DNA of 64,000 nucleotides from Butyrivibrio sp. (GTDB lineage Bacteria; Bacillota; Clostridia; Lachnospirales; Lachnospiraceae): the NCBI GenBank assembly GCA_017413105.1, contig JAFPVA010000130.1, positions 1 through 64,000 on the forward strand, written 5' to 3'. A program made the position numbers and the translations under genes. Shown here one piece after another: positions 44,150-51,869 of this stretch (position 1 is its first letter; every line of letters begins with the position of its first letter). The notes beneath the pieces were generated by a model that worked only from the letters and a program-made list of their open reading frames with translations, was not told the origin of the DNA and made no database searches.

Positions 44150-45019
44150 TCAGATGTGAAGCTTTCTGGTGACAGTCACAGCCAGCGCGCCCGGTCCAAT
44201 GTGACATGCAACAGAAAGAGAAAGCGGATCCATATGAACATCTATACCCGGAAAAGCATCTTCAACTTCCTTTTTCCAGGCTTTAGCGCTTTCAAGATCC
44301 TTTGTATAAGCGCAGGAAATATGTACATCCATACTATCAAGACCGCCAAAACGATTCTCAATATCCGACTTTATGGCATTTATCATGATACCCTTGCCCT
44401 GGGAACTGGTCCTTGCTTTTGCAAAAGCATCAAGTTTCTCACCCTGAATCTGAAGGACAGGCTTAAGCCTTAATAAAGTACCAAGAGCTGCAGCTGCAGG
44501 AGTAATTCTGCCACCCTTCTTAAGGTAATATAGAGTGTCAAGCATGATATAAATACTGGAATCAAACTTTGTAGTCATCAGCTTATCAACTATTTCCTGT
44601 GCAGAAAATCCTGCATCAGCCATAGCCTTAGCATCAAGAGCCGACTGACGCTGTGTTACGGAAATTCTCTGATTATCAACAACAAAGACCTTGCCTTCAT
44701 ATTCTTCATTAGCAATCATCATAGCACTCTGACAGGAGCCTGAAAGGCCGCTGCTCATAGGAATATAGATTATCGCATCGTGATCTTTAAGAACTTTATC
44801 CCAAAGAGTCATAAGAGAATCAGGAGAAGGCTGACTGGTTGAAACAGACGCATCTTCCGCCAGCTTTTGATAGAACTGTTCCTGAGTAAGATTTATATCT
44901 TCAAAATAATCTTCTTCATTTATACGAAAAGGCATGGGAACTACATATATACCCAACTTTTCAGCCTGAGCCTGTGTTACGCCACTGTTACTATCTGTTA
45001 TGATTGCAATCTTTGACAT
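44150..45019 (-). CDS. DegV-family fatty-acid-binding protein (FakB-like)
   Basis: Binds a fatty acid and presents it to the FakA kinase; the family's crystal structures carry bound lipid. The 289-aa protein has IAIITDSNSGVTQ, the DEDYFEDINL-like region, VSTSQPSPDSL with the conserved TSQPS, YIPMSSGLSGSCQSA and the C-terminal HIGPGALAV with the conserved His. ATG 45019 gives the usual N-terminus; AGGTGG lies 4 bp upstream. A FakA-like gene is 2.2 kb upstream beyond recG, so the two may form one system. Confidence 0.93.
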   Translation of the reverse strand: MSKIAIITDSNSGVTQAQAEKLGIYVVPMPFRINEEDYFEDINLTQEQFYQKLAEDASVSTSQPSPDSLMTLWDKVLKDHDAIIYIPMSSGLSGSCQSAMMIANEEYEGKVFVVDNQRISVTQRQSALDAKAMADAGFSAQEIVDKLMTTKFDSSIYIMLDTLYYLKKGGRITPAAAALGTLLRLKPVLQIQGEKLDAFAKARTSSQGKGIMINAIKSDIENRFGGLDSMDVHISCAYTKDLESAKAWKKEVEDAFPGIDVHMDPLSLSVACHIGPGALAVTVTRKLHI

Positions 45020-45090
45020 ATCTCCACCTGAATCGGCAATACGAGCCGACAATCCTCCTATTTTCTTATAACACTAAAGATATCTTACTT

Positions 45091-47160
45091 TTATAGTGTT
45101 GCAAAGTCAACAAAATTTGCAGATTTTGTGTCTAAAGCTTCTTTTAATACACGATATTGTATCGAAGAAAGGTCCGGATCTTCATTAAGTATTCTGTCCG
45201 CATCCATTGCTGCTTCTTTTACAAGATCAGCGTCATGGTATATATCGCCTACCCTGAAGTTTAGTTCGCCACTCTGTCTTACACCAAAGAGGTCTCCCGG
45301 ACCTCTTTGCTTAAGATCTTCCTCGGCAATTTTGAAACCGTCATTGGATTTATTCATGATATCCAGTCTCTTTTTTGCCTCTTCACCTTCCTGAGTATTG
45401 ATAAAGATGCAGTAGGACTGATGCTTACCTCTTCCAACTCGCCCTCGCAGTTGGTGAAGCTGAGACAGTCCGAATCTCTCGGCATTTTCTATCATCATAA
45501 CTGTTGCATTCGGTACATTTATGCCAACTTCAATAACAGTTGTTGAAACAAGGACATCGATATCTTTTCTGGCAAAGGCTTCCATTATTGTATCCTTCTC
45601 TGCGGGCTTCATTTTGCCGTGAAGCATATCTACCTGTATTGAAGGTGGAAGGACCTCTCTTAACATCTGAGTATAGTCCGTGACATTGGAAACACCGTCA
45701 ATCTCTCCCTCTTCTATCATGGGACAGATAACGTATGCCTGCCTTCCAGCCTCCACCTGTTCTTTTATGAACTTATAGGCAGTTGGCCTGTAATTGGTAC
45801 CTACAACACAGTTTTTTATCGGAAGTCGCCCGCCGGGAAGCTCATCAATGACAGAAATGTGAAGATCACCATATAGTATGATGGCAAGAGTTCGCGGAAT
45901 CGGAGTTGCACTCATAGCAAGCACATGGGTGTTGAGACCTTTTCCTGCAAGCGCTTCTCTCTGTCTTACTCCGAACCTGTGCTGTTCGTCCGTGATTACA
46001 AGAGCAAGGTTTTTGTAATTAACCTTTTCCTGGATAAGTGCATTTGTACCTATGATACAATTTGCTTCTCCTTCTGATATCTTTCGCTGTGCTTCTTTTT
46101 TATCCTTGGCAGAAAGCGCTCCTGTCAAAAGAACAGGTTTTAAAGTCGAAAGCTTATATTTATTAATTATTTCCATAAAGCCTTCATAATGCTGCGCAGC
46201 CAGAACCTCTGTGGGTGCCATAAGTGCTCCCTGATAGCCGTTTCCGCAAGCAGTTAAAAGTGCCAGCATCGCAATTATAGTTTTCCCGGAACCTACATCT
46301 CCCTGAATAAGTCTGTTCATTACATGCTCTGAGGAAAGGTCTGAAAGAATATCAGAAAGTGCATTTTTCTGAGCATTTGTAAGGGAATATGGCAGCGTTT
46401 CCAGAAGTCGTTTAGCCTCTGCAACTTCTATCATGGGAAAGGCGTTTTTTATTTCCTCGGAAGTACTCTTTAAAAGACGTAGTTTGATCACAAATAAAAG
46501 AAATTCGTTATAGGCAAGCCTTCTTCTGGCAGCCTCAAGATCTACGGCATTTTTAGGAAAATGAATTCCAATGTAGGCATCGCTAATGGAAATAAGATCA
46601 AGTCTTTTAAGAATATTATCAGGAATAAACTCCTCAATTTTGCCAACATTTTTAAATGCCTGTACTATAGACTTCGTCACAGTATTATTGCTAAGGCCTT
46701 TTACCAGTGGATACCTTGGCTGCAATGTCCCCATTAAGGCTGCATATTCACTCTGGTCATACATTTTGGGCTGATCCATGGTAAAAAAGCTGCCTTTTTT
46801 CCTGACGGTACCTCTGAAAATATGTGTTGTCCCGGATTTCAAGGAACTGGCAAGGTAAGGTGCATTAAAATATGCCATTTTAATACTGCCGGTCTCATCA
46901 GCAGCTTCAAAGGCTATTATTGAAAGATTGCGAACCTTTCTTTTGGTTATACTTCCAACGATTGTAAGCTTACAGGCGTTTATCTCGCCTTCCCGGCAAT
47001 CAGCTGCGTGGACGGGAGCTTTAAATGCATCATAAGCACGAGGATAATAATTTAGCAGTTCTCCTATGGTTTCTACGCCACATTTAGAAAAGAGTTTTGC
47101 AGTCTTTTCCCCAATACCTTTTATACCTGTAACCTTTTCTTCAAGTTCTCTTTTCCCCAA
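45091..47160 (-). CDS. recG: ATP-dependent DNA helicase RecG
   Basis: Branch-migration helicase that reverses stalled forks. The 689-aa protein has an N-terminal helix-hairpin-helix-like GIKGIGEKTAKLF, the OB-fold wedge (about 50-150), Walker A GDVGSGKT, motif II DEQHRFG, ATPIPRTL and the C-terminal QLRGRVGRG. The start is TTG 47160 with AAGGAG 6 bp upstream. It begins only 30 bp after the terminator of the fakA-like gene and has a good promoter overlapping that terminator. Secure. Confidence 0.97.
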   Translation of the reverse strand: MGKRELEEKVTGIKGIGEKTAKLFSKCGVETIGELLNYYPRAYDAFKAPVHAADCREGEINACKLTIVGSITKRKVRNLSIIAFEAADETGSIKMAYFNAPYLASSLKSGTTHIFRGTVRKKGSFFTMDQPKMYDQSEYAALMGTLQPRYPLVKGLSNNTVTKSIVQAFKNVGKIEEFIPDNILKRLDLISISDAYIGIHFPKNAVDLEAARRRLAYNEFLLFVIKLRLLKSTSEEIKNAFPMIEVAEAKRLLETLPYSLTNAQKNALSDILSDLSSEHVMNRLIQGDVGSGKTIIAMLALLTACGNGYQGALMAPTEVLAAQHYEGFMEIINKYKLSTLKPVLLTGALSAKDKKEAQRKISEGEANCIIGTNALIQEKVNYKNLALVITDEQHRFGVRQREALAGKGLNTHVLAMSATPIPRTLAIILYGDLHISVIDELPGGRLPIKNCVVGTNYRPTAYKFIKEQVEAGRQAYVICPMIEEGEIDGVSNVTDYTQMLREVLPPSIQVDMLHGKMKPAEKDTIMEAFARKDIDVLVSTTVIEVGINVPNATVMMIENAERFGLSQLHQLRGRVGRGKHQSYCIFINTQEGEEAKKRLDIMNKSNDGFKIAEEDLKQRGPGDLFGVRQSGELNFRVGDIYHDADLVKEAAMDADRILNEDPDLSSIQYRVLKEALDTKSANFVDFATL

Positions 47161-47181
47161 GATATTCTCCTTAGATGTCTG

Positions 47182-47209
47182 ATTATAAGTAAAAAGTCGG
47201 GCCTGTAAA
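47182..47209 (-). promoter_or_regulatory. recG promoter, nested in the upstream terminator
   Basis: Minus strand TTTACA (47209-47204, in the hairpin loop), 16-bp spacer, TATAAT (47187-47182). Transcription would start just before the AAGGAG site. Confidence 0.6.
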
Positions 47210-47219
47210 AAGCCCGACT
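47190..47219 (-). terminator. intrinsic terminator after the fakA-like gene
   Basis: Minus strand AGTCGGGC / GCCCGACT perfect 8-bp stem, loop TTTTTACAG, then TTTTTA. Confidence 0.88.
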
Positions 47220-47235
47220 CTTATGTTCGTAAGTA

Positions 47236-49005
47236 TTATTCTGCAGAAACAATGTAGTAATAAATTGGCTGTCCACCAAACTGAAGCTCGACATCACACT
47301 GAGGATATTTGTCTGAAATTCTGCTTCTTAAAGCTTCTGCATCCTTCTCATCAACCTCTTCGCCATAGTAAACACTGATAAGCTCAAGATCATCGTTCAT
47401 CATCTTATCGAGCATATCGAAAGCGACATCGGCAATCTCACCACCAACAGCAAGGATTCCGGAATCACCGATACCCATGTAATCGCCCTGTCTGATCTGA
47501 ACATCATCGATAACAGTATCTCTTACAGCGTAGGTAACTTCGCCTGTATTTACAGTGGAAAGAGCTTCTGTCATAGTTGCAACTATATCTTCAACAGGGG
47601 AATCAGGAATATAATTGATTATTGCTGTAATACCCTGAGGAACAGTCTTGGATGGAACAACAAGGATTTTCTTGTTATCATCGCTGTCCTCTGACATAAT
47701 AGCTGCCTGATTAGCTGCAAGAATAATATTCTTATTATTTGGAAGAACTATAACAGTATCGGCGTTAACCTTGCTTACAGCATCAAGAATATCAGCTGTG
47801 CTTGGGTTCATCGTCTGTCCGCCTTCGATTACATAATCAACGCCAAGACCTCTGAAGATATCAGCAAGTCCGGAACCAGCACAAACAGTTACAAAACCGA
47901 TATCCTTTCTTGGTCCTAAATCTTCAACAGGTGTTTCTAATTCAACCTTATCTCCAAGAGGAATATCATCTCCCGGTAAATATGTAGGTGTAAGTTCGGC
48001 AGCACCGTTTATTTCTGTCTTTATTTCTGCCCAGGAACCATCGTTGTTTTCATGGAAAAGCTTTTCACGATGCTCCATTCTCATATTGTCAATCTTCATA
48101 TTAGAGAGCTGACCATACATAAGAGCTCTCTGGATAGCAAGACCGGGATCATTTGAATGAACATGAACTTTGCAGATCTCATCATCTGCAACCATCACTA
48201 TGCTGTCACCTATTGACTCTAAAAATCCCTTGAAATCAATTTCCTGCTTTACATTAAGAGGCTTGTTTAAGAGAACAATAAATTCTGTGCAATAGCCAAA
48301 CTTAATATCTTCTTCCTGTGGTTCGGATTTTACTTTTGCTCCTGGAGTAACCTGGTCTTCAGAAATTGTAGTATCAATTTCTTTGCCAAGGAAACCATCA
48401 TAAGCGCCCTTTAAGACCTGAACAAGACCCTGTCCGCCGGAATCCACAACGCCTGCCTGTTTGAGAACAGGAAGCATATCAGGAGTCTTTGCAAGAACCT
48501 CTTCTGAATACTTTATAACTTCGCTACAAAATACATCAATATCAGTTGTGCCCTCAATTGACAATTCATGGGCTTTTTCACTGGCGCCCTTAGCAACCGT
48601 CAAAATTGTGCCCTCCTTGGGCTTCATAACAGCTTTATAAGCTGTCTCAACAGCTTTATCGAATGCTTCTGTAAGTGTGTTTACATCAATATTTTCTTTG
48701 GTCTTTATAACCTTGGTAAATCCGCGAAGGAGCTGAGAAAGAATAACTCCGGAGTTACCTCTGGCACCTCTTAATGAACCTGAAGAAATGGCCTTACAAA
48801 TTGCCTCCATGTTGGGATTATCTCCCAGTGAGTTAACTTCTTTTGCAGCTGACATAATAGTCATTGTCATGTTTGTACCGGTATCTCCATCCGGAACCGG
48901 GAAAACATTAAGTTCATTTATCCATTCTTTTTTGGCTTCGAGATTCTTAGCACCTGCCAGGAACATCTTGGACAACAGCTTAGCATCGATTGTATTATTA
49001 CTCAA
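47236..49005 (-). CDS. fakA: DAK2-domain kinase, FakA/YloV-like
   Basis: ATP-binding subunit of the fatty-acid kinase that phosphorylates FakB-bound fatty acids. The 589-aa protein has the DAK2 domain (1-200) with FPVPDGDTGTNMTMTI, GSLRGARGNSGVILSQLLRG and DSGGQGL, a middle linker region (about 230-300) and a DegV-like C-terminal part (about 345-520). Start TTG 49005 has GGAGGA 8 bp upstream. It follows the asp23 gene by 16 bp, the yloU-yloV pair of B. subtilis, with rpmB divergent, also as in B. subtilis. Confident in family; the fatty-acid role is from homologues. Confidence 0.92.
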   Translation of the reverse strand: MSNNTIDAKLLSKMFLAGAKNLEAKKEWINELNVFPVPDGDTGTNMTMTIMSAAKEVNSLGDNPNMEAICKAISSGSLRGARGNSGVILSQLLRGFTKVIKTKENIDVNTLTEAFDKAVETAYKAVMKPKEGTILTVAKGASEKAHELSIEGTTDIDVFCSEVIKYSEEVLAKTPDMLPVLKQAGVVDSGGQGLVQVLKGAYDGFLGKEIDTTISEDQVTPGAKVKSEPQEEDIKFGYCTEFIVLLNKPLNVKQEIDFKGFLESIGDSIVMVADDEICKVHVHSNDPGLAIQRALMYGQLSNMKIDNMRMEHREKLFHENNDGSWAEIKTEINGAAELTPTYLPGDDIPLGDKVELETPVEDLGPRKDIGFVTVCAGSGLADIFRGLGVDYVIEGGQTMNPSTADILDAVSKVNADTVIVLPNNKNIILAANQAAIMSEDSDDNKKILVVPSKTVPQGITAIINYIPDSPVEDIVATMTEALSTVNTGEVTYAVRDTVIDDVQIRQGDYMGIGDSGILAVGGEIADVAFDMLDKMMNDDLELISVYYGEEVDEKDAEALRSRISDKYPQCDVELQFGGQPIYYYIVSAE

Positions 49006-49021
49006 AACAAAAGTCCTCCGA

Positions 49022-49384
49022 TCAATCTATCACACGGACGCCTTCGATATAGATGTTAATCTTCTCGATTTCAAGCCCGGTAAATTCTTCTACTTTATAT
49101 TTAACAGTATCGATAAGATTATCTGATACTGCTGAAATGCTAACACCATACGCTACAATTACATGAAAATCAAGCTTAAGCTTATTATTATCATCAAGAG
49201 TTACATTGATGCCTCTGGTCATGGAATCCAGCTTAAGGAGACTGACAAGTCCGTCCTTGACATTAACATTAGCCATTCCAACTATTCCAAAACACTCCAT
49301 GGCAACAGCACCTGCGTATTGGGCAATAACTTCATTATCTATAGAAATATTTCCCATGTGCGTGTTCACTACAGAAGTCTTCAT
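49022..49384 (-). CDS. Asp23/Gls24-family envelope stress protein (YloU-like)
   Basis: A 120-aa protein of the alkaline-shock Asp23 family: MGNISIDNEVIAQYAGAVAMECFGIVGMA, VTLDDNNKLKLDFHVIVAYGVSISAVSDNLIDTVKYKVEEFTG and a final VNIYIEGVRV-type strand. Members of this family sit at the membrane through partners or act near FakA. ATG 49384 is chosen with AAGGAGG 6 bp upstream. First gene of asp23-fakA. Confidence 0.93.
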   Translation of the reverse strand: MKTSVVNTHMGNISIDNEVIAQYAGAVAMECFGIVGMANVNVKDGLVSLLKLDSMTRGINVTLDDNNKLKLDFHVIVAYGVSISAVSDNLIDTVKYKVEEFTGLEIEKINIYIEGVRVID

Positions 49385-49423
49385 ATTATTCCTCCTTATC
49401 GCGAATTTTCGCATACATATAGT

Positions 49424-49452
49424 ATTATAATAGCAGTTTTATAAAAAATAAA
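49424..49452 (-). promoter_or_regulatory. promoter of the asp23-fakA operon
   Basis: Minus strand TATAAT (49429-49424), 17-bp spacer, weak -35 TTTATT (49452-49447). Confidence 0.5.
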
Positions 49453-49474
49453 CCATCTTTTTTGGATTTTTTGC

Positions 49475-49503
49475 TTGCATTTAATTATAGTATCTGCTAA
49501 TAT
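49475..49503 (+). promoter_or_regulatory. rpmB promoter
   Basis: TTGCAT (49475-49480), 17-bp spacer, TAATAT (49498-49503), about 70 bp before the rpmB ATG. Confidence 0.65.
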
Positions 49504-49574
49504 ATCAATGTTGCGGAAATTTCTGCAATGAATTTTGTATTCAAACATTACATGGCTTATAAGGAGGTGTCAAA

Positions 49575-49760
49575 ATGGCTAAATGTGATATTTGTGGCAA
49601 GGGCGTTCATTTCGGTAACAACGTAAGCCATTCTCATAGAAGATCTAACAGAGTTTGGAAGTCAAACGTTCAGCACGTTGCTTGTAAAGTAAATGGCGCT
49701 ACAAAGAGATTGCATGTTTGTGCAAGCTGCCTTAGATCAAACAAAGTAGAAAGAGCTTAA
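49575..49760 (+). CDS. rpmB: 50S ribosomal protein L28
   Basis: The 61-aa form with intact zinc-type cysteine pairs: AKCDICGKG near the N-terminus and CASCLRS near the C-terminus, with SHSHRRSNRVWKSNVQ between. The Cys-containing form is generally the zinc-bound paralogue. AAGGAGGTG precedes the ATG. Own promoter and terminator; divergent from asp23-fakA, a conserved arrangement. Secure. Confidence 0.98.
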   Translation: MAKCDICGKGVHFGNNVSHSHRRSNRVWKSNVQHVACKVNGATKRLHVCASCLRSNKVERA

Positions 49761-49777
49761 TCTTAATCAAAAAAATT

Positions 49778-49801
49778 ACCACCTGGTTTCAGGTGGTTTT
49801 T
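49778..49801. terminator. terminator between rpmB and the converging operon
   Basis: Perfect 8-bp stem ACCACCTG / CAGGTGGT, loop GTTT, then TTTTTTATT; an A-run upstream could also serve the minus-strand operon. Confidence 0.88.
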
Positions 49802-49809
49802 TATTGCCA

Positions 49810-50226
49810 TTATACTGAAAAAGCAAAAAGAGCTAGTTTGGATATTATCATCTCCCGGATGATAATTCCCTTTTCTTCTTTCTCTAAAGAATCAATTCTT
49901 ACCAGTTCTTCAATCTTATATATCTTCTCTTTAAATCCCTTTGAAGAATCCTTTTCATTTTTGTATTGCGATACTCGTACCCTGGCTTTTAACTGTTTAT
50001 AAATCTGGTAGTCATAGGTATCAGTAGTCATATAATAAAGATGACTCTCCAAAGTAGCCCCAAGATCAATATCATCTTTTAAATATTTGGATATGATAGT
50101 CTTGAACTTAAAAGGAACCATTTCATTATTTAAGAGCTCATTATAACTGTAACGAGCTCCGAAATAGTTTCTTTCTATATCCTGCATAAAATATTTAAAA
50201 TCATCTTCGTTTACGATATTATTCAT
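49810..50226 (-). CDS. hypothetical protein, last gene of the four-gene sensor operon
   Basis: A 138-aa soluble protein I do not recognise. It is largely helical, with FKYFMQDIERNYFGARYSYNELL, a middle FKTIISKYLKDDIDLGATLESHLYYM and a charged C-terminal half (KARVRVSQYKNEKDSSKGFKEKIYKIEELVRID). The ATG overlaps the sigma-like gene stop by 4 bp (ATGA), so it is translated together with that gene. It may be its partner or regulator; that is inference from coupling alone. Confidence 0.8.
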   Translation of the reverse strand: MNNIVNEDDFKYFMQDIERNYFGARYSYNELLNNEMVPFKFKTIISKYLKDDIDLGATLESHLYYMTTDTYDYQIYKQLKARVRVSQYKNEKDSSKGFKEKIYKIEELVRIDSLEKEEKGIIIREMIISKLALFAFSV

Positions 50227-50984
50227 TTCTTTTCACCGCTGTCAAGATCTTCAATAGCATCACCGGAAAACTTAATGGCACTCCTGATTTTATCTTCATC
50301 CCATCCTGTCTCTTCCATTAGTTCTTTAACAGTTACTTTTCTTCTAAGATCTTCAGATAGTTCTTTTGCCTTATCAGCTACTTCCTGAACAAGCTTTAAT
50401 ACCTTCTGGCCGCCAGCATCTTCAGCAAGATTCTCCTCAATAATTGCTTCCATCGCATCAAGCATCATCTTGTATAAAAAGCCCTCTACTTCAGCAGGCT
50501 CTCCTACTGCATCCAGCATAGTGACACCTTTTGTAAGAGCCACATTTCCTTCACCAATAAGATCTTCTAGATAAACACCCTGTTCCGAGTACATCCTGGC
50601 CACATCAACAACGAGAGGCAGATAGCAATGTATGAGCTTTTGCTGGGCTTCCTTATCTCCTGATATTGCTGCCATTGATATAGCTTCTTTTTCACCATCA
50701 GAATATGTAGGTAGCGCAGATAGAGATTCAAGATAATCATTAAGATAATTTGTCTCTTCCTCAGTCAGTTCTTCTTCTGAAAAATCAACTTCTTCATCAA
50801 CTCCGATCTTGTGGCTTTTAAGGTATTCCAATACCATTTCAAACTGTTTCTCATCCAGATCAAGTTCAGAAAAAGCTTCTTTTACCTGCTCTTTTGAGAT
50901 AAGATTTTTGTTTTCTCTTGCGGTTCTGGTCACAAGTTTTAGTATTTCCGCAAATTCCTTTTCCTTATTGCCAATGTTTCCCAT
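50223..50984 (-). CDS. sigma-70-like protein without region 4
   Basis: A 253-aa protein built like the front of a group-1 sigma factor. Residues about 25-60 (LISKEQVKEAFSELDLDEKQFEMVLEYLKSHKIGV) resemble sigma region 1.1; about 105-150 (GDKEAQQKLIHCYLPLVVDVARMYSEQGVYLEDLIGEGNVAL) match regions 1.2-2.2, the core-RNAP-binding part; about 205-240 (RRKVTVKELMEETGWDEDKIRSAI) match region 3. The promoter-melting helix 2.3-2.4 (YKFSTYATWWIRQA in real sigmas) is replaced by GEPAEVEGFLYKMMLDAMEAI, and region 4 is absent. It could therefore bind RNAP or a sigma-binding partner but should not recognise promoters in the usual way. Operon with a sensor and a rhomboid-like protein. Confidence 0.85.
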   Translation of the reverse strand: MGNIGNKEKEFAEILKLVTRTARENKNLISKEQVKEAFSELDLDEKQFEMVLEYLKSHKIGVDEEVDFSEEELTEEETNYLNDYLESLSALPTYSDGEKEAISMAAISGDKEAQQKLIHCYLPLVVDVARMYSEQGVYLEDLIGEGNVALTKGVTMLDAVGEPAEVEGFLYKMMLDAMEAIIEENLAEDAGGQKVLKLVQEVADKAKELSEDLRRKVTVKELMEETGWDEDKIRSAIKFSGDAIEDLDSGEKK

Positions 50985-50999
50985 GTATGTCTCCGATTA

Positions 51000-51869
51000 T
51001 TATTGTATGTGCTGATGTGTAAAAAGATGATCCTGGCAATATTCATAATTACCGTTACATTTAGAGCAGAACCTGAATTCAAGGTTCGGATCATCGTTTT
51101 CTGTTCTCCCACAGACTGCGCATTTATGCCTTGTTACTCCGGGAGGAGTCATGTGTACATTTTTCTGGAAAGAAGCTCTTCTTTTAACTTCATGCGGTTT
51201 ATATCTGGTCAGCTTTCCTGTTGAAATATAGAACAAAAGAAGGTTTAGAAGCTGTGAACCGATGGCAAAGAATGTACAGTAATTCTGACTAATAAGTCCC
51301 ATCACTCCCTCATAGACGAGGATAACACCATAAATAATTCCCATCCATTTAACCTTTACAGGGATTATAAACATCAAAAGAACCTGCATTTCCGGGTATG
51401 TGATGGCAAATGCCAAAAAAACCATCTGCTGCAGATAATAAGTGCTAAATACCGGTGAAAGATATGCCATATAAACAGCAGCGTTTGTGGGATCAATCAA
51501 ATGATAAACTGCATAAGCAAGAAAAGCGCCTATAATCATCAGAATCATTCCGGTAAAGATGAAGAGATTATATCTGAAGGTTCCTAATGTTCTCTCCATG
51601 GTACTTCCTATGAAGTAATAAAAAACCAATGTGATAATGATAAGAATACTAAAGCTGGAAGGTGGTATAAGGATCCAGGATATAAGTCTCCAGACCTGCC
51701 CGGTTAATATAAGTGCAGGATTTAAAGTAAGAAAGTAAGTCAGATTGATCTTGGATGGAGCCAGCTGCAGTACATATCCAACCACATATAATCCGACAAT
51801 ATACATTGTGAGATTTGGTATCGCATATTTTCCAAGCTTTCTTTCAAGATCATTTATAAATTTATTCAT
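51000..51869 (-). CDS. rhomboid-like membrane protein lacking catalytic residues, with C-terminal zinc ribbon
   Basis: A 289-aa protein with about six membrane segments and a rhomboid-type plan: GQVWRLISWILIPPSS matches the conserved WR loop, GSTMERTLGTFRYNLF the E-x-x-x-G turn after helix 2, and TYPEMQVLLMFIIPVKVKWM the P-x-x-x-V helix 5 region. The catalytic GxSG Ser and helix 6 His are not found at the expected places (FAIGSQLLNLL at helix 6), so it is probably a pseudoprotease. The tail (about 240-289) has CAVCG, CSKCN and CQDH, apparently two zinc sites. Its ATG overlaps the sensor gene stop by 4 bp. Confidence 0.85.
   Translation of the reverse strand: MNKFINDLERKLGKYAIPNLTMYIVGLYVVGYVLQLAPSKINLTYFLTLNPALILTGQVWRLISWILIPPSSFSILIIITLVFYYFIGSTMERTLGTFRYNLFIFTGMILMIIGAFLAYAVYHLIDPTNAAVYMAYLSPVFSTYYLQQMVFLAFAITYPEMQVLLMFIIPVKVKWMGIIYGVILVYEGVMGLISQNYCTFFAIGSQLLNLLLFYISTGKLTRYKPHEVKRRASFQKNVHMTPPGVTRHKCAVCGRTENDDPNLEFRFCSKCNGNYEYCQDHLFTHQHIQ

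Noticed and set aside
46586..46774. Short plus-strand ORFs opposite recG and other minus-strand genes
   Set aside because: They are mirror frames of well-supported conserved genes, with no ribosome-binding site.
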